49,611 nucleotides of DNA from Hofstenia miamia (Eukaryota > Xenacoelomorpha > Acoela > Hofsteniidae). Each line of letters opens with the position of its first letter. Positions within the stretch are counted from its first letter, which is position 1. The notes beneath the pieces are model-generated. The model was not told where the DNA came from. It was given only the letters and a program-made list of their open reading frames with translations, and did no database searches. Below are positions 35,340 through 47,164 of the stretch, one piece after another. The stretch is from contig CABFPE010000703.1 of assembly GCA_900660155.1 (NCBI GenBank), positions 236,007 to 285,617 on the forward strand, given 5' to 3'. Both the position numbers and the translations under genes were made by a program.

Positions 35340-37600
35340 TTAGTTTAAGGATATATTGTTAATGGAGGTAGTTATTAATTTGATTTTAAAATTTAATTTG
35401 CTTTTTGATTCAATTTATTTCAATTGGTAAGTTATTCCATAGATCAACTGCTGAGTTTAAAAATGGTTTTTTAAGAAAATGCTTCTTGAACTTCACCTTA
35501 CTGAATTTTGATGTCCTTGAATGATAAGTTGAAAATGCATATAGAGGAAATTCCAGTTTACTGTAAGGTGAGCGCTGGTTTATTAATAAAAATTATCTTA
35601 TGAAATATGAAGCATCACTAATACAATATAAACGTTTTTCATTCATAGTAGAATAATTTTCGTCATAAACTTTAGCTGCCCATTTGATTTGTGAATCAAT
35701 TTTATTTAGTAATGAGTGGTTTATGTTATTAAATAAGATATTATAGTATCATAGACTTCTATTTAGAAGTCTATGATAGTATCTGTAATGACTTAATGCT
35801 AGAAAGTTGACTAACATTAATTTCATTTTTGCATTTATAAAATTTGCTACATGTGAAATTGTTTTAATTCCCATTGCCATTTTTCGTAGTACTATGTGTA
35901 TGTGATTTGAATAGTTTAATTTATTGTCAATTGTTACTCCAAGATATTTGAAAGTTTCAACTTAAGCAATTTTTTACCACGAAAAATTTAAAATATTATT
36001 AAATGAAGACATAACACAGAATTCTGTTTTAGTGGGATTTACAGTTGAATTATGAATATTGGAATATCTTAGCAATTGAGATAGATATTTTGACTCTTTG
36101 AAATCTTATAAAATTTATACTATCAGAATCAAAACAAATGTATTCTAGTTTTCTAAGAAGAATCTGATGATCAATGGAGTCAAATGCTTTGGACAAGTCA
36201 ACAGAAGCAATTGTGAACAAAAAGGTTATTATCAAGATAAGATCTCCAATTTTCAGTAGTGTAATGTAAAGCATCTGAGGTGAAGTGACCTTTGTGAAAG
36301 CCAAAGTGAGTATTTGAAAGAATTGATTTGTTATGGAGATAAGTGTTTATTTGGTCAAATATTAGTTTTTCGAAAATTTTTGCAAAACGCGAGATAATTT
36401 ATGTGGGCCAGTAATTTCAATATCTTAAAGGGTTATCTTTTTTATATATGGGAGTAACATTAGCAAATTTTAATATTGATGGAAAAGTATTTAGTTTTAG
36501 GCAGTGATTGATGATATGACATAAAGGACTAACAATGAATTTTTCACAATCTTTAATACACCATGCCGGTATTTCAGAAGGCTGCTTGATTTGTTGACCT
36601 TTAGCTTAGCTATAGCCTTAAGAACTTCATATCGGGTCACAAATCTGAATGAAAAAGAATTTTGGGAACTTTGTACCTAGATTTTTCAGGTATAATGGCA
36701 ACAAAGGTCCCAGACATTTGCATAGGTTAATGAACTGATCATTGAATTCTTTAGCAATATCTTTGGGTTTGGTAAATATTGCTCCATTAGTATTTTTAAT
36801 AAGATGCAATTATTGTACACGACCTTTATACCTATTCATTGCATTGTTGATAAATTCCCATTTTCATTTAGGGTCATTTATTCTACTAAATAGTGATTTC
36901 ATGTAGTGGTTTTGTGCTGCTCTTAGTTCAATATTTGATTTATTCCTTGCATTCTTATATAGCCTGTAATTGTCAACAGTTTTATTTTGTATGTAGGTTT
37001 TGTAATCCCGATTTTTGCATTTGACAAGTTTTTTTTAGATTGGGAGTTAACCAAGAAGAGCGCATGGTTTGATGAATAGAACTTTCATGTTTCGACAAAA
37101 CTGCCTTAGTTGGACAATATAAGTTTACATAAGTGGTGAGTGATTGAATAAATGAATTGAACATAAAGTTTACATCTTGGGATAGAAAGAAAATATTCCA
37201 AGATTCATTTTCTAAACGTGTTTTTAGAATTTTTAGTAATGCTGGGTCACTTTCACGAATCTCTACCCAATTTCTTTCGTTTGTGTTCTCCATATTGATA
37301 GATGAAAAGCAAGTAATGATACAATGATCAGAATAGGGACATTCACTGCAGGCATACTTGTAATGGTTAACATTTTCAACGAGAAAGTAATCAATTAATG
37401 GTGAAGATTTGTTATTCAGTCTTGTCGGTATATTGGAATTAATTGTGTTAAGATCAATAGCATCTAGTAAATAATTCAATTTATCTTTTTCAGCATTCTT
37501 CAGATATTTGATATTCCAGTCGCCCATCACTATTAATTGGCTTGTTTTCTTTAAAGAACATTTTAGTTTGTTTTCAATGCTAGATAAGATATATTTGAAC
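35340..37600 (-). mobile_element. LINE relic with endonuclease, RT and C-terminus, minus strand
   Basis: Endonuclease at 37590-36982: 'MGDWNIKYL' (GDxN kept), 'SSPLIDYFLVENV' and 'YSDHCIITCF' (SDH kept). The linker 'AKEFNDQFINLCK' is at about 36750. RT: 'ASVDLSKAFDSIDHQILLRK' at about 36220-36150. Thumb 'ETFKYLGVTIDNKLNYSNHI' is at about 35960-35900. C-terminus 'FKKHFLKKPFLNSAVDLWNN' is at about 35500-35430. Stops and frameshifts separate the parts, and the catalytic (Y/F)xDD region is not recognisable. Left-end 5' truncation at about 37600. Different LINE subfamily from the + strand copies. Confidence 0.75.
35747..35778. repeat. perfect palindrome, 15-bp arms, 2-nt loop
   Basis: TATCATAGACTTCTA, TT, TAGAAGTCTATGATA. 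It lies in the coding remnant of the minus-strand LINE thumb and looks like a local inverted duplication. Confidence 0.9.
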
Positions 37601-38700
37601 CATTACGTAAAGAGATACACATTTAATAATTACAATGAAATGCGGGTGTACATCTGATAATTATACCAAGTAACAAAATAATAATTTGCTAACACAACAA
37701 ACCCCTGTTTGGATGTCAGTCATTCATTGCAAAAAAGGGACAGTTCATGGTAAATTTTAGGCATGGAATTATATATTTAATGAATAAATATTCAAAAATC
37801 GCTACCATCACAACTAATTGTAAAAATGAACTCTACATGAATATTAAGTGTATAAATTTAAACAAAATGACAGTAAAATGACAGAGATTTATCTGATAAT
37901 TCTATTATCAACACAATAAAGACAAAAGAATTTAAGAACTTTGTTTAGTTATTTATAAAATATCATATCAAATAAACTCTTACTACATTAAGTGAATTCT
38001 ATATGAATTTATTTTGACCAAAAACGCAATATTCTAGTTTCCATGGAGATTATAATCGCCAAACAACACAGCTCAAAAGAAAATGGAGTAGTGAATTTGG
38101 TAAAAACAAAAAGAAATTCTGGAAAAATATTCAGCAAATAAATAATGAAATAATAATGTATTTTTAAAGTTCTTTTTCTATTTAATGAATCATATCTATT
38201 GAAAATTGACGTGTTCCAGCTATTCATTTTACATTAAGGTTAATGGTGTTTTGTATTAGAAAACCATTTCTGTCATATTACATTAAAGAATATGTCAAAT
38301 TTGTGGTTATTCTGGTAGACGAGGGTAAATAGAAGTGAAAGCTTGGTAAATAAATCCTTGTTGTATGCTCAGCTATGAAATGGATGCTTTGATTTCATGG
38401 ATTTTTATTATACAAACACATTGATTGTTGAAATTTACTGAATATGCATTTAAATTTCGACTTTTATCCAACTTAGCACAATTGTTTGCCCTGGTGAGCT
38501 GATACTTTGCATTGATTTCAATCTCAAAATACATATAAAGCTGGGGCTTTGGAATAGATCTTGAAATATGTCTACACATAGAAACATTGTTACGCCTTTG
38601 ATCCCTTGAATTTAATGTTTTTGCTTTCATCAGTTGTACTAATTTGCAATATTTCACATCTTAATATTTCTGGTTTCTAACTCTTGTATTAATATCTGTA
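37601..38700. other. AT-rich stretch, no gene seen
   Basis: No recognisable ORF or element ends. CpG density is still normal here (about nine CpGs in 37561-38640), in contrast to what follows. Confidence 0.45.
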
Positions 38701-38770
38701 TTTTTTTAGCAATATTTGACCTAAAACTTGGCATATGGCTGATATTGTAGAGCTCCTACACTTACAAAAT

Positions 38771-39850
38771 ATTAGTTTGTAATTTGCTCAAAATTTTTAG
38801 CAATCTATTTTTAAAATGCTATACACATATATTTTGTGTGTGTGAATAATACACTATTTACAAGCTGTTGTATGCTGAGAATGCAATCTTGAAAAGTCAA
38901 AGATTCAAGGCAATGTGTTTTGGATTCAAATGAATCTACTCACAAATAACAAGGTATGATGATACTTTTGTTTTCATACCCTCTATATATAATAATATTT
39001 CATGTTTAATCAAGTCTATTTTTAAATTACCATTTCAAACTAAATTATACATAATGATTTTTGCTACATTGAATATTTGTTTAATCACATGCATTTTAAA
39101 TTTCCTATTTTTTAACTAGTAGCTTACTGAAGCTATAAATTATACACATTGATTTTCACTTTGTTGTACCATTAGGATGATATTAACTGAATATGTATTA
39201 AATTTTTTAAGTTATAGCAGAGTTTATACTGCAGTTAAGTGATTTTATAGACATTGTTTTTCACCTATAAATTATTATTTAGTAATTTTCTCAAAATTCT
39301 TGGTAATCTGTCTTCTAAATACCATGCGCCTGTATGAATAATACACTATTTGCAAGTTGGAGGAGTGGTTTTGGTGTATTCTTTGAATTGGTGATCAAAA
39401 GGTCTATGTAATTTAAAAGAAATGCTCAAAGGCGAGCTTTCTCCTAGCAAATTTAGAATTTTTTAACTTAAAAAACAATAGTATGTGATATATTTTCATT
39501 ATGATTTAAATTGAATTACCAATCTTTCTTCAAATTAATATTAATCAGATTTTAGCCATTAATTGCTTATAAGGTTTTTAGATTTTTAGGAATTGGGCTT
39601 AGTTATTAATATTTCTTTAGCTTCACAGCTAAAATAGCAATTTTAGTTGTACTATGAATATTTTGAGTTTGCATTAACATCTCCATTTGATTGTGTTTAG
39701 TGTTTCTACCTGTTCATTATTAATGTTTAATTAATATCCTACATTGAATATAATGTTGTTAGATAATTATGAATTTGGTTTAGCTAATAATATTTCTTTA
39801 GTTTCACAGCAAAAATAGCAATGTTAGTAGCTTTCTTAGTTGTATTATGA
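38771..39850. repeat. diverged direct duplications
   Basis: 38771-38873 resembles 39261-39357: both carry GTAATTT(G/T)CTCAAAATT, a TCTAAAT/TTAAAAT stretch, and GAATAATACACTATTT(A/G)CAAG(C/T)TG. Likewise 39589-39665 resembles 39770-39850: AATATTTCTTTAGCTTCACAGC versus the same with TTTCACAGC, then AAAATAGCAAT and AGTTGTA(C/T)TATGA. Spacing differs (about 490 and 181 bp), so this is an old nested duplication or a dispersed repeat. No coding content. Confidence 0.55.
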
Positions 39851-39859
39851 AAAAAGTCT

Positions 39860-42190
39860 CACAAAGTATTGAGTGGGATATAAATTCCACAATTGCTCAC
39901 TTTAGTAGTTTGAAAAAACAATTTTCAAATTCTTTTCTAAATATGAGTGATCTTAACTTACCATGCCAAGTAATCTTATGGAATTTATATCAAAGCAAAT
40001 TTATGGCACAAAAAATTTTACATAAGAACAGAGGTCAATATATACTGTTTGAATTTTATATGAATATTATAGACTTATAATGATAACTCTCACTAAAAAA
40101 ATATGGCCCTTACAAATTTTCAAGTCACTATGAAATGCTTCAACAACTGATTCTATGTGTGCTAGTAATTGTATTTATGGATATTTTATGTTGGTTTTTC
40201 AGGAAAACTTCTAAAGTAAAATGTATTTGCATTAAACTAATTTTGAAATGGTATAACATTTATAAAAAAGAGATTAAGAAATAGTATATATTTTTACACT
40301 AGATTTTGATAATTTAATTCAAAATAAAAATGAAGCCCAAAATATGATAGCCTGCAAATTCAACTTTTGAGTTGAATGCACTTGCATAATATGTGAATGT
40401 GGAAAAAAATAAAAAAACACTAATATTGTATTTAAAGCAAACAGGCAATAACTTGTAAACACACAAAGAAACAAACAAACTTTTAACTCAACTAACCTGT
40501 GCAAATAATTGCCAAAAATTTTTAATAATGAAAACTATTATCAAAAAGTTTTGTAATGAATGTTTTTGCTTTTAAAAAATTTCCTAGAAGTTAAGAACCA
40601 TACTATTTTTATAATATAATATGCTTCCTCTTATGGCATAATCATGTGAGTACAAAGGAAATTAAAGAAAGTAACCAAGGCTATCACTAATTAATTTAAA
40701 TATACTTTTGTGCAAAACACTATTATTATCTGTTTAATTTTTTATAAAAACAATTGTGTTTATTGGCAAAACAGTTTGGCAAATTCTAAAAGGACAAAAT
40801 TGCTAAGGCTAATTAGATGATGTTGTGTAATCAACAGTAGATGAATGAATTAGCAAATTGTAAACACATTTGAACTATGAACAGGTACATGCTTATTGTT
40901 TAATTGTTTATGCAATATAATTATAAATAGAATAAAAAGGGATTATTTGGTGATGAATTTACTTCATTTGATTTCTTATTTTGTATTATCAGGTTGGATT
41001 ATACTTGTCAACAGAAACTTTTGAGCACATGAGTAGTACCCATTGGTCCCCAATTTCAACTAAAGCAACTCTTGGAGCTGACACACATACAGCCATTCCC
41101 AACATGGTGCATCTGGTAACCATGGACTTGCTCCATCATGCACTCTTAAGTTAAGTCTATGTGTAGGGGTTTTTATTTCATTGTAGCTTCCCAACAAATT
41201 CATTTGCTAATATAACTCATGTCTTTAAACAGCTGGATAGCTACCATTAGGCTAACCCTCTTTTGATACAAATTACAAAGGTGTAATATTAAGCTTTATT
41301 ATACATACAAGGTGCCTACAAGCCCCAAATTATATTACATTTTGCTTATTGTAATTGTCATCTTGGACAGTGTTATGTGTGACCTTCAATTATTACTGTT
41401 AAGTTTCCAATTTCTGCCAACCTTATTGATTGTTCACATGTACTTAGGGTTTTGTTATATCTTTATACATGTAGGGCTATCTATATGTAGGGTTCATAAT
41501 AAGCTAATGCAGAATAGTTGCAAACTTTCATTTATTACTATTATTGTTAATAACAAGAACAATCAATACAATAAATTGCTAGGGAATTACAATCTACAAT
41601 CACCAAGAACACAAATCTACATCATGAGCTTTGTTTAGAAGTCACAAATGCTTCCACCCTAACTGGTGATGCCTTACCATTCCAAGTTCCTCTTTGAGTT
41701 GCATTGCTCAGCATCAGGTTCTGAACCAGAAAACATCTTGCTACTTTTAATCTAAATGAGTTGTTAGTAATGCCTTACCTTGCTAAGAATGGAAAGCTGG
41801 ATTACTAGGAATTGTACAGTTGGTTAACAGATTAAGTAATGGATATTGTTATAGCTTTACCAAAATATGTCTATAAATCTCCTTGTACAGATATTACAGG
41901 TGCCAGATAACCTGTACCTCAAAGAAAATTCAACCCCTGAGTTAAGATAGATTTCTTCTCAGAAAGAAAAAAGGAACAAACTACAATTTAATTGTACTTC
42001 TTGTCAATAACAATTCTCCCAAAAATGAAAAAGTAGTAAAAACAGTATGAGTTAAGATAGTTGTTTCTTTTTGAACTAACCTAAATCTTGGTGTAACTGA
42101 TAGCAAGTTAAGCAGAAATGAAGAAAAAACCATACTTACAGAGCCACAACAATCTAGTCAACTGGGAAAAACTGAAAAACTACTCACAGA
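39860..42190. other. no convincing gene in the left part of the CpG-poor block
   Basis: A 77-codon ORF at 39847-40080 and a 108-codon ORF at 41312-41638 are open but show no recognised domain. If the Ty3/gypsy element at 43.7-47.1 kb had a 5' LTR and leader it should be in or right of this stretch, but I could not match it to any copy downstream of pol. Confidence 0.4.
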
Positions 42191-42202
42191 AAAACAAATG
42201 CA

Positions 42203-42607
42203 ATGGTATACTCAAGAAAGAAAAATAAAACAAGGTCTAAAACTCAGAAAAACCCCCAAAGCCAGAAAACTCTACAAACACAGGATGTTACATCATCACC
42301 CAAAAGCAAAGCATCCCCATTAGAAATGATTCTGTCAAAATTTAATACTGATGATGAGGTAACAGTAAGCAAACTAACCAAAATGGTCAGAAAACTAATG
42401 CAAAAAACATCACAAATAGAATTGATAAATGTTGAAAAAGAAAAAATACTAAATGAAATGAGAGAGAATACTAGTGCCATATTAATAGAGCAGAGAAACC
42501 TATTCCAAAAGCAAATAGAAATATTAATGGATGTAAATAACAAAATGAGAATTGAAAATGCAAAATGGCAACAATTAATGGCTGAAATGCTATTAGACAA
42601 AATTTAA
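42203..42607 (+). CDS. 134-aa basic/coiled-coil protein of unknown function
   Basis: Intact ORF from ATG 42203 to TAA. Residues 1-40 are basic and Ser/Thr/Gln-rich ('RKKNKTRSKTQK'). Residues about 45-130 are long amphipathic helices with Ile/Leu/Met spacing of a coiled coil ('VEKEKILNEMRENTSAILIE', 'QKQIEILMDVNNKMRIENAK'). No Cys knuckle, no membrane segment. It lies 1.1 kb upstream of the Ty3/gypsy pol remnant, in the same orientation and with the same A-rich, CpG-free base use, so it could be a structural (Gag-like or accessory) protein of that element. I do not recognise it. A second ATG at 42198 opens a shorter frame. Confidence 0.45.
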   Translation: MVYSRKKNKTRSKTQKNPQSQKTLQTQDVTSSPKSKASPLEMILSKFNTDDEVTVSKLTKMVRKLMQKTSQIELINVEKEKILNEMRENTSAILIEQRNLFQKQIEILMDVNNKMRIENAKWQQLMAEMLLDKI

Positions 42608-42789
42608 TTCAAAAATTTATAAGCTGTCTAATGATCAAGTAATGCAGTGAAAATTTAATATTTATGTAAACTATTTGAAATTAAATGCACTTGTTTTATC
42701 TTGATGTTTAAACAATTCCTTCACACTGATGATGCATTATCTGTACACTTTCAAGTAATACACAAGATAAAAATGTGATTATATATTAA

Positions 42790-42971
42790 CTCTTTCACTG
42801 CAAAATTCGACTTCAGTCCACATCTCTCCTGTTTTTTTCTAATAAAATGTCCAAAATCTGGTGTAATTCCATGTAATTCAGTTTTTTTAATAAAAAATTG
42901 ATTTTCATTTTTTTGTGTCAAAATGACATTTTTTGAGAATTTCTGAAAATTCATGAAACACAGTGAAAGGG
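42790..42971. mobile_element. 182-bp piggyBac-like MITE
   Basis: TTAA flanks both sides (42786-42789 and 42972-42975), the piggyBac target duplication. Termini are CTCTTTCACTG and, on the complement, CCCTTTCACTG: 10 of 11 match, starting C(C/T)CTTT as piggyBac-type ends do. The interior is AT-rich with no ORF. It carries the only CpG between about 39.4 and 45.2 kb. Confidence 0.8.
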
Positions 42972-43740
42972 TTAATATGCATCTGCATTCAATTCATTTA
43001 GTTAACAGTATTAGGAATTGAAAAAATTTTACCTATTTTCTCTGAATAATTTGAGTATTAATTACCATAATGAAAAATTAAAACCTAAATCAAAATGTTC
43101 AAGAAGTTTTCAATTCATGAACAATTGTTGAATATCCAGTATTTTATGTAATACAAATTGTGTAAGCTCTGATGATCATTGCAAATGTTTGAGATGAACT
43201 TTGTTTCTTTAAAAATTATTCTTCTCACTATGTAGTCAACCTAAATAATTGAGAAATTAATAAAAGCAATATGTAATTATAATAACATACACATTTTACA
43301 TTTAAATTATATATACTTTACAGAAATAATTTGATTTTGGGATGAAATGTTATGCATGATTTGAAAAATAATTGCATTAATTGAATTATTGATAAGCACT
43401 GTTGACCTATATCTGGATACATATTTCTATATTTAATAGATATATGTAGAATTTCTATTTGCATTGATATTTAATTGCTAGTATGCACCAAGGTAAAGAA
43501 AGCCCTGTGTTCTATTTTCATGAACTAAATAGTTTCTTGTTTACATAAATCAATTTCATTCATAAAATGCCAATGTATTTGAAATAAATGCCCAAAATGT
43601 GTCATCAAAGAGAAATGCAACTAAACTAGTCTTCAAGTATCCCCTCAACCAGACTCCAAGTGTTAAATATTAATATTTTTTATTTTCACATGTCTGCAAT
43701 AACAGACAAATGTGTGATGAAAATTGGATTTACCAGAAAA

Positions 43741-44559
43741 CAACTAGAAGAGACATAGACTAATTAATGCCTCAGGCAACTATATCAATACAAAAGGGAA
43801 ACTCAAGGACATACAGATCAGAATTGCAAACACAATATTCCAACAAAAATTCATTTTGACAGACACTGAAAGGTACCCCCTGCCATATAAAATGATTTTA
43901 GGGAATCATTTCCTTACAAAAAATGGGTGTATCATATGTTACACAACAAAAATGATAAAAGTACAAGAGGAGATAATCAAAATTGTGGATGAAGAATGTG
44001 ATAACAAAATGACACAGTTCAAGTTAACTAAAGATGTCAAACCCCAGCCTAACAGCTGGAAAATGTACAATATACAAACCAAAGAAAAAATCATAACTGA
44101 AATCATGAAATATGAACAACAAGGCATTAATACCAAAAAACTATCACTATCAAACAAGGCAAAGTTAGGATTCCTATAATGAATGCAACAAATAGGATGG
44201 TGAATGTGAAAAGAGAAAATGTTACAATATACAGAAAAAGGATAAGATCTGAAAAACAAACTATCAAAAAAATGATCAACATAATCAACCTACAAGACAA
44301 TGAAACATATAAGATCCTGAAGATAAACAATGGTGAATACCAACATCTAAGTGAACCTGAAAGACAACAACTAGCAAACACATTACAGAAACATGAGAAA
44401 ATCTTTAATTTCAGAGAAATTAGCATAGGAAAAGCTGTAGGAGAAACCCACAAAATTGTCACAACCACAAAAGAGCCATTACCATTCCAAAGAGTGCCAG
44501 AACAACTAAAAGAAAAATATAACCAAATTCTAAATGAACTGATTGATAACAAAATATAA
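43741..44559 (+). pseudogene. Ty3/gypsy protease C-terminus and RT N-terminal region
   Basis: 'PYKMILGNHFLTKNG' at about 43877-43925 matches the conserved 'I-L-G-x-D-F-L' helix near the end of retropepsins. ORF 43856-44179 then runs into linker sequence. One frameshift just before 44179 separates it from 44179-44559 ('ETHKIVTTTKEPLPFQRVPE', the H-x-I-x-T approach to RT). The protease catalytic triplet is absent. The TAATG overlap at 44177-44181 looks like coincidence of the frameshift. Confidence 0.65.
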
Positions 44560-45240
44560 GACTAAGTGAGAACCCCCAAGCTGTGCCAACAGTGTTTGTG
44601 AAGCAAGGCACAAAGTACAGGTTAGCATTGAGTTTTGCAAACTAAATGAGATCACAATGAAGGCTCCATACTCACTCATGAGAATAGATGACATAATATA
44701 CAAAGCCAGCAAACCTAAATATTACACATGCATAGACTTCTTCAAGGCCTACTGGCAGGTACTGATGGAGCCTGAGGACATTGAGAAAACTGCATTTATA
44801 ACACCAGACAGCCTATTTGAGTGGATATACATGATGTTCAGATTATGTGCTGTGCCTTCAACCTTCCAGCAGCATGTCACCAAAGTTGTGAAACAATAAT
44901 TGAAAAATATAAGATGGAGTATGTGTGTACATCAACAACATATTAATAGCAAGTGATACAGTGCAAGAGCACATCAAAAAATTAGACAGAATGCTAACTA
45001 CCTTACACAATACAGGCCTGAGAGTAAATGGCAACAAATGCAAAATCCTCAAAACACAAGTAGTGTTCCTAGGAAGGCAAACAGAGAAAGGGAAAATAAA
45101 GATGAAGAACAATGTGAAAGAGATGGTGCAGAACATCCATAGGTCCAAAAACCAAAAAGACCTACAGAGAATAATGGGCTTCATAAATTGTTATGGATTG
45201 TTTATACTGAACATCACACAGAAGACCAACAAAATGACAG
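44560..45240 (+). pseudogene. Ty3/gypsy reverse transcriptase, catalytic site lost
   Basis: 'SENPQAVPTVFVKQGTKYRL' (44570-44635, RT box 1) is in one frame. 'KYYTCIDFFKAYWQVLMEPE' at 44719-44778 holds the first catalytic Asp in another. 'MMFRLCAVPSTFQQHV' is the next box. The catalytic Y-x-D-D is 'YINN' (44928-44939): both Asp are Asn, each one G-to-A change away. After it, 'VFLGRQTEKGKIKM' and 'KDLQRIMGFINCYGLFI' are the connection region. A frameshift falls between 44899 and 44925. Confidence 0.8.
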
Positions 45241-45735
45241 CACTGATGAAAAAATCCGCAATATTCAAATTTACATGGATAGAACAAGAACAACTAGAGA
45301 ACATAAAAAATGAACTGGCCAAACTACCATCACTAAGTACACCCAATTATAATAAAGAATTCATCCCAGACTGTGGTGCTAGCAATGTAGCCATAGGCAT
45401 GTGTTTGGGCCAGATCAAAGACAGTGAGGAAATTCTGATACAGTTTTTTAGCAGAAAACTTAAACAAAGCAAGGAAAACTATGGATCAACCAAACTTGAA
45501 ATGCTTGCATTAGTAGAAAGCATAAAAAGTTTCAATATTTTCTAATAATTCAAACCTTCAGAGTAAGAACAGACAACAGCAGCCTCACATGGTTAAAAAA
45601 ATTCTTGGGTGACAAGTCCTCAATAGTCTTCAGGTGGATAGAGTACTTAAACAAATTTAAATTTACAATCAAACACCACAAAGGAACACTACACAAAAAT
45701 GCTGACTTTTGGACAGCACTACCAGAATACCAGTG
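45241..45735 (+). pseudogene. Ty3/gypsy RNase H
   Basis: 'FKFTWIEQEQLENIKNELAK' leads into 'DCGASNVAIGMCLGQ' (first catalytic Asp) and 'FFSRKLKQSKENYGSTKLEM' (catalytic Glu in 'KLEMLA'). The frame stops at 45543-45545, and the rest continues in another frame: 'RTDNSSLTWL' (third Asp) and 'HHKGTLHKNADFW' (fourth). All four acidic residues are still visible, so it is broken only by the frameshift. Confidence 0.75.
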
Positions 45736-45911
45736 AGACACAGAAAAACTAAACATAGAAAAGAAGAAGTTCAAATTCCTACCACACAATAAATATGAGA
45801 AGCTACCAGAAATAATTGCTGACAAGAAAGGAAAACCAATAATGCCAATAGTCAGAAAGGAAGAAATAACAGAGAAACAGAGATTATCAACAAACAGAAA
45901 AAAGATGCAAT

Positions 45912-47085
45912 TTGGCAGAGATAATCACTAAAATCCAAGATGACAAAAGACAGTTGGGAAAAACTGCCAAAAGCTACTTCCAAAGGTATAAATGGAAATT
46001 AAATGAAAACAGTTTGCTATACATTGAGGGAAAATCACTGAGGGTAGCAATACCTGAATACTATAAAAGAGAACTCATAAGGAAAATACATGAAAACAGA
46101 CATATCAGAATTTTACAAACTGAAATGACATTCAATGCAAGGTTCATAAGGATATCATTCAGGAAAACAGTGGAGGACATCTTTAATAAATGCACAACTT
46201 GTCTACTCAACATTAAAAATCATTTTCCAAAACAAATGGCACTATTAGAGAAAATAATAGCCACATCACCTAACCAAATAGTTCATTTAGACTTAGAAAA
46301 ATTGTCACAGGACATATTGGTTATAGTGGACAACTTTACTAAGTACACTTGCATGATACACCTAGAATTGACAACAGTGAAAATAATCACAGACAAAATA
46401 ATGAAAGAATGGATTCTAAAATTTGGTCCCATGAAAAAAATCATATCAGATGTGATTGTGAACTTCTGATATGAAGTTCTTCAAAAAAATTGAAGAAATG
46501 ACAAAACTAATGGAAATACTAAATGAAAAAACAACAGCATATCACCCACAAGCAAGTGGAGCTGTAGAAAGACTAAACAGAACCATGATCAAATTAATAA
46601 GAGTAATGACATCTAGAATTGGCAGAAGAGATTGGAGAGAAGTATTAGAAATTGTAGAGTGTTTTTACAACACATCAGTACACTCCACCACAGGCATAAC
46701 TCCATACAAAGCAATGTACAGCATAGAAGCCACAATGCCAGTCTCAATGCAATACAGAACATACTCCAAAAAACCAGACAATGAATACATTAAGAAACTG
46801 AAAGATCAGATAACTTGAATCCATGAAGTAATGTGTCACAATATTAAAAAATCAGCCATTAGGCAAGAAAGGAACTTCAATTAGAAGATATATGGCAAAC
46901 CACACAAGAAAGGGGATAAGGCTTACACATACACATTAATGAGAATACAAGATGTAAACCAAGTAAGAAAACTAAAAACACAGTGGACAGGGCCATACAC
47001 TATACAACAAACACTACCTAACAATAACTATAAACTAAATGATGGAAGAATATTACAGTCCAATACTTAAAACAAGCAATGACAG
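45912..47085 (+). pseudogene. Ty3/gypsy integrase, frameshifted
   Basis: HHCC zinc finger: 'HENRH' ... 'CTTC' (about 46090-46203). Core: 'HLDLEKLS' and 'VIVDNFTKYT', then 'IISDVIVNF' (the S-D-N-G block, altered after the Asp). A stop at 46467-46469 and a frame change lead to 46471-46818 with 'YHPQASGAVERLNRT' (the catalytic Glu) and 'FYNTSVHSTTGITPYKAMY'. After a further stop at 46816-46818, 'KLKTQWTGPYTIQQTLP' is the C-terminal GPY/F module. Integrates cDNA in an active element; dead here. Confidence 0.8.
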
Positions 47086-47164
47086 ACCAAATCACCAATA
47101 AGAAGGAAACCCTCACCCAAATGCCAATTAAACAACAGGCAGATAAATGGGGGCAGCTCACTAT

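Larger units (their letters stand above)
43741..47085 (+). mobile_element. Ty3/gypsy retrotransposon pol remnant
   Basis: Domains in order on one strand: aspartic protease C-terminus, RT, RNase H, integrase with zinc finger, DDE core and GPY/F. The order RT-RH-IN and the GPY/F motif ('WTGPYTI' at about 46990-47010) identify Ty3/gypsy. Several frameshifts and stops divide it. The protease 'D-T/S-G' is not seen, so the pol start is missing or decayed. No LTR pair was recognised; GGGAGGGAATG at 47553-47563 could be a polypurine tract next to a TG start but is unpaired. The coding strand is A-rich with Arg codons nearly all AGA/AGG. Confidence 0.85.

Noticed and set aside
44177..44181. TAATG stop-start overlap between two pol ORFs, resembling coupled reinitiation
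   Set aside because: The upstream ORF leaves the conserved frame a few codons earlier; the overlap is better explained by one frameshift in a decayed polyprotein.
43939..45184. Hydrophobic minus-strand ORFs opposite the gypsy pol
   Set aside because: Antisense shadows of an A-rich coding strand (Phe/Ile/Ser-rich), no motif.
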